A stretch of DNA of 41,888 nucleotides, from positions 2,607,197 through 2,649,084 of the forward strand of contig LT608311.1 of the NCBI GenBank assembly GCA_900095875.1. Reading direction: 5' to 3'. The notes under the pieces were generated by a model. The model searched no databases. It worked only from the letters and a program-made list of their open reading frames with translations, and was not told where the DNA came from. The position numbers and the translations under genes were made by a program. Origin of the DNA: Caecibacter massiliensis (lineage in GTDB: Bacteria; Bacillota; Negativicutes; Veillonellales; Megasphaeraceae). Positions 1-7,123 of the stretch are shown piece by piece (positions within the stretch are counted from its first letter, which is position 1; the number at the start of each line of letters is the position of its first letter).

Positions 1-243
1 GTATGCCTTGTTCAGGTTCATCTGTGCATTGGCAAGAGCAAGACTGTCCACTTCTTTCAGCCAAGGAAACTCTTCCTTGTACTGTGCAGGAGCATTATTC
101 AGTTTCTTACCGGTTTCCTTATAGTAATCAAGGCGGTCTCCAAGCATCTTGTTATAGATGAATCGGACACAGCCGAAAGTCTTGGCAAACATAATTTTTT
201 GTTCAGCCGTTGGATAGAGCCTGTATCGGTATGCCTTATTCAC
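1..243 (-). CDS. tnpB: TnpB (IS605 OrfB), N-terminal 81 residues, cut by window edge
   Basis: GTG start at 243 opens a frame that runs to position 1 without a stop. The 81 residues begin MNKAYRYRLYPTAEQKI and continue with CVRFIYNKML and a later SLALANAQMNLNKAY. These are the N-terminal helix-turn-helix signatures of TnpB, the RNA-guided nuclease of IS200/IS605 elements and ancestor of Cas12. The RuvC-like catalytic and zinc-finger parts lie outside the window, so activity cannot be judged. The start follows the tnpA remnant stop by 7 nt, the usual coupling. An omega RNA, if present, would lie at the far end and is not visible. The family assignment is firm. Confidence 0.85.
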   Translation of the reverse strand, partial: MNKAYRYRLYPTAEQKIMFAKTFGCVRFIYNKMLGDRLDYYKETGKKLNNAPAQYKEEFPWLKEVDSLALANAQMNLNKAY

Positions 244-250
244 TATAATC

Positions 251-454
251 TCACCAGCCTTGATGTTCTATGTATTCACAATTTACGCCTAACCTCTGGA
301 AAATCTTTTTTGATCAGCCTAGAGCTGGCACTTTTATAAGCATTGATGAATTTTGATAGTTCTGTATAGAGAATACTTTGCGGCGATACTTTACCACCAA
401 AACAAGATGGTAATAGAGTAAGAATACTGAATGGTTATTGCTATCCAATTTCAT
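251..454 (-). pseudogene. tnpA: TnpA (Y1 HUH transposase) remnant, internally deleted and frameshifted
   Basis: From ATG at 454 the first ~30 residues (SNNHSVFLLYYHLVLVVKYR) match the N-terminus of IS200/IS605 Y1 transposases; this frame stops at 314. A second frame then gives ELSKFINAYKSASSRLIKK and FPEVRRKL, a block from the middle of the same family. A last short piece EYIEHQGW ends at 251 and matches the C-terminal tail. About 200 bp remain of a gene usually ~400 bp. The HUH motif and the stretch carrying the catalytic tyrosine are missing, so no functional transposase can be made. Confidence 0.8.
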
Positions 455-491
455 AGTATAATCAATTCTTTCTCATATACGACTAATTATA

Positions 492-522
492 CTACAGAAC
501 TATCTACAGAACTATCTACAGA
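492..522. repeat. 12-bp tandem direct repeat, 2.6 copies
   Basis: CTACAGAACTAT occurs twice head to tail (492-503 and 504-515), followed by a partial CTACAGA (516-522). It lies between the tnpA remnant and the hairpin end of the IS605-like element. It may be replication slippage or part of the element's end region; no function is claimed. Confidence 0.7.
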
Positions 523-562
523 GCAATGGTATGGCTCAATTACTTACGTAAATTCGCCATAC

Positions 563-604
563 CCGCCTTCATCCCCCACCTAAGAGGTGGAGGACTTCTG
601 GCGG
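563..604. other. Subterminal hairpin at IS200/IS605 element end
   Basis: The inner stem pairs 572-581 with 585-594 (TCCCCCACCT against AGGTGGAGGA, one mismatch, loop AAG). An outer CCGCC (563-567) pairs with GGCGG (600-604). The shape and the ATCCCCC...GGGGGACTTCT type of sequence are characteristic of IS605 end hairpins that TnpA recognises. It sits upstream of the tnpA remnant, the position of the left end. Confidence 0.6.
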
Positions 605-626
605 ATTAGGTTAATAGGTATCAATA

Positions 627-869
627 TTATGTAGACGGCCGGTGAGACGTTTCATCGCTTTCTTTCGATGATACATCCGATGATTCTTCCGGTTTCGTCT
701 GTGACGTATCGGTCTGTTCTGACGATGAGTCATCGTCTTTCCGGACTTCTGCCCGGAACTCCCGCAGGCTCGTTCCCAGCGCCTTTCCCAGGCCGGCAAC
801 TTTTTTGCCTCCAAAGAGGACGACGACAATGAGTAAAATCAGGATAAGTTCTTGTGTTCCCAGATGCAT
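627..869 (-). CDS. tatA: Sec-independent translocase TatA/E subunit
   Basis: 80-residue protein with a short periplasmic N-terminus, one hydrophobic helix (residues ~7-22), the FGGKKVAGLGKALG hinge followed by an amphipathic helix, then a charged Ser/Glu/Asp-rich tail. This is the full TatA architecture at normal length. TatA forms the pore of the twin-arginine pathway, which exports folded proteins. ATG at 869 has AAAGGAG upstream. It starts 14 nt after the second chromate-transporter gene and is probably co-transcribed with that pair. No tatC is in the window, so the partner must be elsewhere. Confidence 0.9.
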   Translation of the reverse strand: MHLGTQELILILLIVVVLFGGKKVAGLGKALGTSLREFRAEVRKDDDSSSEQTDTSQTKPEESSDVSSKESDETSHRPST

Positions 870-883
870 AACAGTCTCCTTTC

Positions 884-1456
884 TTATACAGGCAGGATGC
901 CCATGAGTCCCAGTACGAGGCCCAGGACGCCCGATCCGATGAGGACTTTGATGACGCCGATTTTACGGCGGATAGCCACCAGCGCCAGGATGAGGACGAG
1001 GATGGCAGCCGGACTGAAAGCCCCAAAGTCTTCCGGCACCGATTCAGTGCTCCACACGGCGAGCCAGACAAAGCTGAGGCTGGCCGCACAGATCAGTCCG
1101 ACGACAGCCGGGCGCAATCCGTTCAATACGCCGCGGATGGGACCGATATTGCCGTATTTGAAGAACACCCGGGCCAGGATGATTCCCAGAATCAGGGACG
1201 GAGCGACAAATCCGGCCGTCGCACAGACAGCACCGCCGAGACCGGCGATTTTCGTCCCGGCAAAGGTAGCCGCATTGATGCCAATCGGGCCGGGTGTCAT
1301 TTGTGAAATGGTGAATATATCGACAAATTCACTCATTGACAGCCAGTGGAAGGTATCGACCACCGATGCCTGGATGAGCGGCATGGAAGCATAACCGCCG
1401 CCGACACAGAAAATGCCGACTTTGCAGAATTCCCAGAATAATTGCCAGTAAATCAT
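884..1456 (-). CDS. Chromate transporter family half-protein (second of a pair)
   Basis: 190-residue integral membrane protein of the CHR family. It has the F.VGGGYASMPLIQ motif near residue 20 and TPGPIGINAATFAG near residue 55, then several hydrophobic segments. Short CHR proteins (~190 aa) are half-size and act as two-gene pairs in place of one ~400-aa ChrA. This gene lies 17 nt after its partner in the same orientation. Family members export chromate or related oxyanions, but many in anaerobes have no proven substrate. Likely controlled by the divergent LysR gene at 2197. Confidence 0.85.
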   Translation of the reverse strand: MIYWQLFWEFCKVGIFCVGGGYASMPLIQASVVDTFHWLSMSEFVDIFTISQMTPGPIGINAATFAGTKIAGLGGAVCATAGFVAPSLILGIILARVFFKYGNIGPIRGVLNGLRPAVVGLICAASLSFVWLAVWSTESVPEDFGAFSPAAILVLILALVAIRRKIGVIKVLIGSGVLGLVLGLMGILPV

Positions 1457-1473
1457 GATCTATCTCCCCCCTT

Positions 1474-2058
1474 TTAATCATACCTGGCATCACGCATACA
1501 TAACAGCCCGATGATGCCATCGATGAGGACCAGATACATGAGGTTCACGTCGAAGACGACATTGGCAATGAACGTAGCGGCAATGATGACCAGCGGCAGG
1601 ATGAGCTTTTTTTTGCACTGCTTCATCAGCAGATTGATGCCTACATTGACCATGAGGGCTGTAGCACCGCACTGCATGCCCCGCAGGATCATCTTGACTA
1701 TCTGGCTCTGGATAAAGAAATCATAGCAGTAAGAAATAATGCTCAAGGTAATGAGCGGCGGCAGCACCGTCGCAATGAGGGCGGTCAGTGTACCGGCGAT
1801 ACCGGCCATGCGGTATCCCAGGATGATGGCACTGTTACAGGCAATGACACCGGGCATGGACTGGGCAATGGCGACCATATCCAGCGTTTCTTTGTCGCTG
1901 ATCCAGTGGTATTCATCGACGTATTTGGCCTTGAGAAGGGGCACGATGACATAGCCGCCGCCAACGGTAAAGGCACTAATAATAAATGTGGATTTAAATA
2001 AGACCCAGAAAAAATGGGCATCCCGGCGGGGATGTTCCAATGTGGTTTCTTCTTCCAT
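1474..2058 (-). CDS. Chromate transporter family half-protein (first of a pair)
   Basis: 194-residue membrane protein paralogous to the next gene. It shares the FTVGGGYVIVPLLKAKYV motif (residues ~32-50) and SMPGVIACNSAIILGYR (residues ~68-85), the CHR signature with a slightly different glycine/proline pattern. Together the two halves would form a heterodimeric CHR transporter. ATG at 2058 is preceded by GGAGGAACT. The gene is first in an operon chr-chr-tatA read from the promoter at 2113-2118, and is divergent from the LysR gene. The exact oxyanion cannot be inferred. Confidence 0.85.
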   Translation of the reverse strand: MEEETTLEHPRRDAHFFWVLFKSTFIISAFTVGGGYVIVPLLKAKYVDEYHWISDKETLDMVAIAQSMPGVIACNSAIILGYRMAGIAGTLTALIATVLPPLITLSIISYCYDFFIQSQIVKMILRGMQCGATALMVNVGINLLMKQCKKKLILPLVIIAATFIANVVFDVNLMYLVLIDGIIGLLCMRDARYD

Positions 2059-2083
2059 CGGTAGTTCCTCCTTTATCAGACAG

Positions 2084-2118
2084 GTGCAATTGTTTCCTCG
2101 TTTCTATCTGGAATTATA
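2084..2118 (-). promoter_or_regulatory. Promoter of the chr-chr-tatA operon
   Basis: On the minus strand a perfect TATAAT lies at 2118-2113, preceded after 16 nt by TTTAAT (a weak -35). The rest of the 2059-2196 gap is very AT-rich, with overlapping palindromic stretches around 2130-2180 that could bind the divergent LysR protein. I could not fix a single LysR box. Confidence 0.5.
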
Positions 2119-2196
2119 CCAGCATTCGTGCTATATTAAAAATATAATTTTAATTTAGCAAATATATATTTTTCATATAGTAAGGAAGGGGTATCC

Positions 2197-3063
2197 ATGG
2201 ATTTACGACAACTCCGGTATTTCGTCGCCGTCGTCGAGGAAGGACAGATCACGGCAGCGGCCCGGCAGCTTCATATGGCACAGCCGCCACTATCCCAGCA
2301 GATACAGTTACTGGAAAAAGAGCTGGAAGTAGATTTGTTTATCCGGGAGCACCGTCACATGGAACTGACGGAAGCGGGAAAACTGCTCTATGAACGGGCC
2401 CGGCAGATCCTGAATCTCAGCGATTCGGCCAGGCGGGAAATCCGCGATTTCAGGCAGGGACTCAAAGGAACGCTGCACATCGGTACCGTATCGAGCTCAG
2501 GCAGTGTCATCCTCAGTTCGGCCATGCGCGATTTTCATCAGAAGCATGAAAGCGTTCATTTCGAAATTTATGATGGCAATACCTTTGAGGTCATCGATAT
2601 GCTGCACAAGGGCCTGGTTGAAATCGGCATTGTCCGCACGCCGTTCAAGGCCGGATCTTTCCATTGTAAAATACTCAACGAAGAGCCGATGGTGGCCGCA
2701 CTGCCCCGGGAACTGGACTGGTGTCCCGACCGGACTCATATTACCCTCCGGGAACTCAATCAGAAACCGCTCATCATCTACCGGCGCTTCAACCAACTCC
2801 TTCAGGATATCTGCACCAGCCAGGATATGAATCCCGTATTTTTCTGCCGCAACGACGATGCCCGTACGACCATCCTCTGGGCCAACGCCGGTCTGGGCAT
2901 CGCCGTTACGCCCGCTTCTGCCGTACATCTGGCAGCCCACGATAACCTGAGCGTGAAAATTATCGACGAACCGTCCCTGCGCACGCGCATTGCCGCCATC
3001 TGGCCCAAAGGACGATACCTGTCCAGTTTGGGAGAAAGTTTTATTCAGGCATTGCAATTATAG
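2197..3063 (+). CDS. LysR-family transcriptional regulator
   Basis: 288 residues, the normal LysR length. The N-terminal winged helix-turn-helix (MDLRQLRYFVAVVEEG, AARQLHMAQPPLSQQI, FIREHRHMELTEAG) is textbook, followed by a two-lobed effector-binding domain from about residue 90. ATG at 2197 follows AAGGAAGGGG. It is divergent from the chromate-transporter pair, and LysR proteins usually control the gene next door in response to a small ligand, so it is the probable regulator of chr-chr-tatA. The ligand is unknown. Confidence 0.9.
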   Translation: MDLRQLRYFVAVVEEGQITAAARQLHMAQPPLSQQIQLLEKELEVDLFIREHRHMELTEAGKLLYERARQILNLSDSARREIRDFRQGLKGTLHIGTVSSSGSVILSSAMRDFHQKHESVHFEIYDGNTFEVIDMLHKGLVEIGIVRTPFKAGSFHCKILNEEPMVAALPRELDWCPDRTHITLRELNQKPLIIYRRFNQLLQDICTSQDMNPVFFCRNDDARTTILWANAGLGIAVTPASAVHLAAHDNLSVKIIDEPSLRTRIAAIWPKGRYLSSLGESFIQALQL

Positions 3064-3064
3064 C

Positions 3065-3123
3065 TTGCCTTATGTGGATATTTTTGGTATACTTTATACA
3101 TAATAAATAATCGTTATTTATTA
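3065..3123 (+). promoter_or_regulatory. Promoter with a 23-bp palindromic operator at the start site
   Basis: TTGCCT (3065-3070), a 17-nt spacer and TATACT (3088-3093) make a good promoter for the gene at 3147. Directly downstream, TAATAAATAA (3101-3110) and TTATTTATTA (3114-3123) form a perfect 10-bp inverted repeat around TCG, covering about +1 to +23. A protein bound there would block transcription. The repressor is not identifiable. Confidence 0.6.
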
Positions 3124-3146
3124 CATATTCATGATGAGGTGATACC

Positions 3147-3746
3147 ATGGAAAAAACAGTACAGCAGATGTTCGCCAAACGTCGTACGAATTATACATTG
3201 GGAAAGGATGTCACCCTGCCCCAGGAAGAAATCACGGCCCGCATCGAAGCGGTCGTCCGGGAAGTCCCGTCGGCTTTCAATATGCAGTCCGGCCGCATTA
3301 TCATTGCCTACGGCAGTGCTCATGACAAAATATGGCAGATAACCAAAGACGCCCTCCGGGCGGTCGTACCGGCCGAAGCATTTGCCAATACGGAAAAGAA
3401 AATCGATTCCTTTGCCGCCGCTTACGGCACCATCCTCTATTATGACGATACGGATGTCGTGAAAAAGCTGCAGGAACAGTTCCCCCTGTATGCCGCCAAC
3501 TTCCCCACATGGGCCCAGCAGGCCAACGGCATGATGCAGTATGCCCTGTGGACACTCTTTGCCAATATGGGCCTGGCTGCCAACCTGCAGCACTACAACC
3601 CGCTCATCGACGAAGCCCTGGCCAGTGAATTCGACGTACCGGCCTCGTGGCAGCTCATCGCCCAGATGCCCTTCGGCCAGCCTCTGAGCCAGCCGGGACC
3701 GATTGAAAAACTGCCCATCGACGAACGGGTCAAAATCGTATTTTAA
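3147..3746 (+). CDS. Nitroreductase-family protein, Frm2/Hbn1-like
   Basis: 199 residues. It starts KTVQQMFAKRRTNYTLG and carries PSAFNMQSGRIIIAYG (residues ~50-65), HDKIWQ and the terminal region typical of the Frm2-like branch of FMN-dependent nitroreductases. These enzymes reduce nitro compounds or quinones with NAD(P)H. The yeast members are linked to fatty-acid signalling and oxidative stress. ATG at 3147 follows GATGAGGTG. Single gene with its own operator-bearing promoter and a strong terminator. The substrate is not deducible. Confidence 0.8.
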   Translation: MEKTVQQMFAKRRTNYTLGKDVTLPQEEITARIEAVVREVPSAFNMQSGRIIIAYGSAHDKIWQITKDALRAVVPAEAFANTEKKIDSFAAAYGTILYYDDTDVVKKLQEQFPLYAANFPTWAQQANGMMQYALWTLFANMGLAANLQHYNPLIDEALASEFDVPASWQLIAQMPFGQPLSQPGPIEKLPIDERVKIVF

Positions 3747-3768
3747 TATATAAAGACATACCAGCGCA

Positions 3769-3848
3769 GAAAAGACTGCCTTGAATCGGATTCAGACCGT
3801 TACCCAGGAAACACGGCGACGGGAATCTGATGAAGGCAGTCTTTTTTT
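3769..3848. terminator. Long bidirectional terminator hairpin
   Basis: AAAAGACTGCC (3769 on) pairs with GGCAGTCTTTT, and an inner AATCGGATTC pairs with GAATCTGAT (one G:T), around a ~28-nt loop that can itself pair CCGT with ACGG. It is flanked by A and T runs on both strands and lies between the plus-strand nitroreductase and the minus-strand MFS gene, so it would end both transcripts. It is also the end of the corrinoid superoperon. Confidence 0.8.
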
Positions 3849-3879
3849 ATCCGGAAGGCTCATTTCCTTTAAAAACCAC

Positions 3880-5079
3880 TCAGAACCACACCGTTTTCGG
3901 GTCCTCGTTGTGATAGGTGCGGTAGAGCCAGAAACTGGCCGCCAGGAGGATAGCCGACATAACGAAGAAGATAGATTTCATGCCCCACCAAGTCGCAAGA
4001 GTTCCGCCCAGAAGAGGGCCGGCCATGGATCCGAGCTGCTGGGCCGTAAAAAGCAGACCGTAAATACGTCCTTTGAAGTCTGGCGGCGTATGCTGGGCCA
4101 TGATGGCGTTGAGAGCCGGATTGATGCCGGAAAAGCAGAGGCCGATGGTGAACTGGGTCACGGAAAAGGCTGCCAGCGTATTGGGAAGGCCCTGCAGGGC
4201 TTCTCCCATAGCGGTGACAAAAATCGATACGGTGAGGATGCGGATAAAGCCTTTCTTCTGCCCTGCCTTTCCCCACAGCGGCGCGGCGATGGCACCGGAA
4301 ACACCGGACAGGGAAATGACGAATCCTGTCGTAAGGGCCAGATTGGGAATATCACCGGCCAGACTGGTGATATACGTAGACAGGACGGGCTGGAGGATGA
4401 AAATGACCATCTGGATCAGTGCTCCACATATCAGCATATTGCGCAGGAGGGGCTGGCGCAATACGTCCAGCTGGGACAGGTGGCGCGTCTTTCCGGCTTC
4501 GTCCTTTTCCGGATCGGGCGGCTCCTTGATGAAGAAGATGAACATGAGGCCGTTGATAAAGAGGAAAAAGGCGGCGATAAAGAAAGAAAAGCGCATGCCG
4601 AACAAATCGGACAGGATGCCCCCGAACAGCGGTCCCAGGACACTGCCGGCCGTCATGACCCCCTGCATGGTCCCCAGGCAGAACCCAAGCTTGTCTTCGG
4701 GAGCATAGAGTGTCATAATGGCCAGATCCATAGGCCACAATCCGTAGGCAAACCCCTGGAGGAGCCGCATGAGTGTCAGCTGTTCCGGTGAGGTGACCAG
4801 GCCGCCGCAGAAATAGCTGAGCGACAAAAACAGACAGGACCGGATAGCCATAGGCTTTTTTCCGTGGGCATCAGCCAGCTTTCCCCAGATGGGTGCCATG
4901 ATGGTACTGACCAGAAAAGTGGAGGAAAATACAATGCCCGACCAGAGGTGGACATCTCCCGGCAGAACGCCCAATTCGTCCGTGAGATAGATTGGCAGGA
5001 AGGGAATGAGCATCGTATAGCTGAATGACATAAAGAGGATGTTGCAGGTCAGAATAGCCAGAACGACTTTCCAATTCAT
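3880..5079 (-). CDS. MFS efflux transporter at the tail of the corrinoid operon
   Basis: 399 residues with about 12 hydrophobic segments. The MFS motif A appears as GKLADAHGKKPMAIRS after the second helix, and GSVLGPLFGGILSD after the fifth is the motif C found in drug:H+ antiporters. It resembles the MdtG/NorA type. ATG at 5079 has GAGGGG 5 nt upstream. It begins 26 nt after cbiC in the same direction with no terminator between, so it is probably the last gene of the operon. That context suggests export of a corrinoid, a tetrapyrrole intermediate or a metal, but this is inference; an unrelated drug exporter is possible. Confidence 0.8.
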   Translation of the reverse strand: MNWKVVLAILTCNILFMSFSYTMLIPFLPIYLTDELGVLPGDVHLWSGIVFSSTFLVSTIMAPIWGKLADAHGKKPMAIRSCLFLSLSYFCGGLVTSPEQLTLMRLLQGFAYGLWPMDLAIMTLYAPEDKLGFCLGTMQGVMTAGSVLGPLFGGILSDLFGMRFSFFIAAFFLFINGLMFIFFIKEPPDPEKDEAGKTRHLSQLDVLRQPLLRNMLICGALIQMVIFILQPVLSTYITSLAGDIPNLALTTGFVISLSGVSGAIAAPLWGKAGQKKGFIRILTVSIFVTAMGEALQGLPNTLAAFSVTQFTIGLCFSGINPALNAIMAQHTPPDFKGRIYGLLFTAQQLGSMAGPLLGGTLATWWGMKSIFFVMSAILLAASFWLYRTYHNEDPKTVWF

Positions 5080-5105
5080 AAAATCCCCTCTTTTCTGCCA
5101 GCGTA

Positions 5106-5738
5106 TCAGTACTGGCGCGTCAGTGTATAAATCAGGGCATTGCAGATAGCCGCGGCGACGTTGCTGCCGCCTTTGCGTCCCAGGGCCGTGATGTACGGGA
5201 CGCCGGCTTTCATGATTTCTTCTTTGGCATAGACGACGTTGACGAATCCTACGGGCACGGCAATGATCAGGTCCGGATCGATCCGTCTGGCTTCTATGAG
5301 CTCTTTCAGGCGCAATAAGGCCGTAGGCGCATTGCCGACGGCGATGATCAGGGGACCGGTGAGCTTTGCCGCTTTATCCATCGATGCCTGCGCCCGCGTC
5401 GTCCCCTGCTCTCTGGCCGCCTGTGCTACATCACTGTCGGCCATGTAACACACTTTGCCGGCTCCCAGTTTGTTTAGTCCCGGCGCACTGATGCCCATAC
5501 AGGCCATATTCGTATCGGTGACGATCGTACAGCCACGCTTCAGAGCTTCCAGTCCGCGCCGGACGGCGCTGGGACTGAAGCGCAGGTTCCGTACATAGTC
5601 AAAATCGGCCGTCGTATGGACGACGCGCTTGATGATGTCTTTTTCATCGGGAGGCAGGATGATGTCCCCCAGTTCCTCTTCTATGATTTCCATACTGCGC
5701 CGTTCGATATCAGCCGGCAGGATGTGTTCTACTTTCAT
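5106..5738 (-). CDS. cbiC: Cobalt-precorrin-8 methylmutase
   Basis: 210 residues beginning MKVEHILPADIERRSMEII. It moves the C11 methyl group to C12, giving cobyrinic acid. The conserved histidine proposed as catalytic in this family is in VVHTTADFDY (residue 41), and the GMSAPGLNKLG-type and PVGFVNV motifs are present (here GISAPGLNKLG). The start at 5738 is chosen because its ATG overlaps the cbiA stop as ATGA; an upstream in-frame start at 5864 would lie inside cbiA and add residues unlike the family. Last cbi gene of the cluster. Confidence 0.95.
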   Translation of the reverse strand: MKVEHILPADIERRSMEIIEEELGDIILPPDEKDIIKRVVHTTADFDYVRNLRFSPSAVRRGLEALKRGCTIVTDTNMACMGISAPGLNKLGAGKVCYMADSDVAQAAREQGTTRAQASMDKAAKLTGPLIIAVGNAPTALLRLKELIEARRIDPDLIIAVPVGFVNVVYAKEEIMKAGVPYITALGRKGGSNVAAAICNALIYTLTRQY

Positions 5739-7123
5739 CGCATTCGTTCCTTTCTGAATTGGCGGCAGGCCCCGATAAAGCGGGATGCACAGTCCGGACA
5801 GCCGCTGAAATGAATGTGGGGATACCCGGCAAAGAGCCGCCCACTGGCCACAATAGCCTGCCACTGGCGGCTGCTCCCGGCCTTATAAGCGGTACAGGAC
5901 GAACCGGAAGCCGTACTACCAGAATAGTGAAATTCATGGGCCGTCAGGGTTTTACCGCGGGGCAGCAGCAAGGTGTCGGTCCGGGCTTCCAGGGTCACAT
6001 AGCCAAAATGGCGCAGGCCGCCTGTCATATAGGTTTCGCCGGAAATGACGCCAGCCCAGGGAAGCAGCTGCCCGTCCTGGCAGCGGTAATAGTCATGGAG
6101 ATACATGAATCCCCCGCATTCGGCCAGACAGGGCATGCCCTGCCTGATGGCCTGCCGGATTGATGCGGACATGCTCCCATTGCGGCTCAGATTCTGTGCA
6201 TACAGCTCCGGATAGCCGCCACCCAGATAGAGGCCGTCACAATCGGGCAGGCTTCCATCGTGGAGCGGACTGAAGGGAATCAGCTCCGCCCCGTACGACC
6301 GTAAGGTATCCAGACTGTCTTCATAGTAGAAACAGAACGCCTCATCCCGTGCGATGGCCAGACGCACCGTATCAGCCGGAGCCGCCATGTCCGGTTCTTT
6401 CCAGGAAAGGGGCGACGCCGTTCGGGCCAGTCCCATCATAGCACTCCAATCCAGGCTCATTCTTCCTGCATCCCCTAATTTCCGCAGTATATCCTGTAAA
6501 TCGGCGATTTCAGAAGCCGTCACCAATCCCAGATGACGGCTGGAAAAGGTACAGTCCGGCATTTCCGGCAGATAACCCAGCGACCGGAGTCCCGATTCCC
6601 CTTCCCAGGCACGGCGGTAACGGGCATACACCATGGGTTTTACCCGGTTGACTATGAAACCGGCAATCCGGCTGTCTTTGCGGAATGCCGCCATCCCCTT
6701 GAGAACCGCCGCCAGTGTCAGGGCACTGCCCCGGCCATCGACGACGAGTACGACCGGCGTTTCCGTTGCAGAAGCCAGTTCATAGGCACTGGCTTCACTG
6801 CCCATACCGATGCCGTCGTAATACCCCATGGCTCCTTCCAGTATGGCAATCTCCTTTTGTCGGCCATGCCGCCCGAGAATGCGGCAGGCTGTCTCCCGGC
6901 CCGGTTCGTTCCGTCCCAGGAGGAACAGATCGAGATTATACGACGGCGTATCCAGTACGCGCCTATGGAACATGGGGTCGATATAATCGGGACCACTTTT
7001 AAAAGCGGCGGCCTGACAGGAACGCCGGCGCAGCAGTTCCAGGAGTGTACAGACGACGGTCGTCTTGCCACTGCCACTGCTGGCAGCGGCAACCATGAGT
7101 CGTGGCAGGTCCGTTATAGGCAT
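5735..7123 (-). CDS. cbiA: Cobyrinate a,c-diamide synthase
   Basis: 462 residues. The N-terminal ATPase domain has the P-loop SSGSGKTT (residues 15-22) and FKSGPDYIDP. The C-terminal class I glutamine amidotransferase has LGGGYPELYA and the nucleophile context CLAECGGFMYL (around residue 335), then HEFHYS. It amidates the a and c side chains of cobyrinate using ATP and glutamine. It ends in a rather cysteine-rich tail (HFSGCPDCASRFIG). Overlaps cbiET by 10 bp and cbiC by 4 bp, indicating translational coupling. Confidence 0.95.
   Translation of the reverse strand: MPITDLPRLMVAAASSGSGKTTVVCTLLELLRRRSCQAAAFKSGPDYIDPMFHRRVLDTPSYNLDLFLLGRNEPGRETACRILGRHGRQKEIAILEGAMGYYDGIGMGSEASAYELASATETPVVLVVDGRGSALTLAAVLKGMAAFRKDSRIAGFIVNRVKPMVYARYRRAWEGESGLRSLGYLPEMPDCTFSSRHLGLVTASEIADLQDILRKLGDAGRMSLDWSAMMGLARTASPLSWKEPDMAAPADTVRLAIARDEAFCFYYEDSLDTLRSYGAELIPFSPLHDGSLPDCDGLYLGGGYPELYAQNLSRNGSMSASIRQAIRQGMPCLAECGGFMYLHDYYRCQDGQLLPWAGVISGETYMTGGLRHFGYVTLEARTDTLLLPRGKTLTAHEFHYSGSTASGSSCTAYKAGSSRQWQAIVASGRLFAGYPHIHFSGCPDCASRFIGACRQFRKERMR

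Larger units (their letters stand above)
1..604 (-). mobile_element. IS200/IS605-family element, one end, partial
   Basis: AT-rich block holding, on the minus strand, a tnpA remnant followed by the beginning of tnpB, with a hairpin-bearing end upstream of tnpA. This order and the subterminal hairpin are typical of IS200/IS605 elements, which move as single strands and have no terminal inverted repeats. The other end lies beyond position 1. Because tnpA is internally deleted the element probably cannot move alone, but tnpB is open as far as it can be read. Confidence 0.8.

Noticed and set aside
3784-4791. Long plus-strand frames over the MFS gene
   Set aside because: They start inside the terminator hairpin and give low-complexity charged sequence; the minus strand has twelve clear membrane helices.
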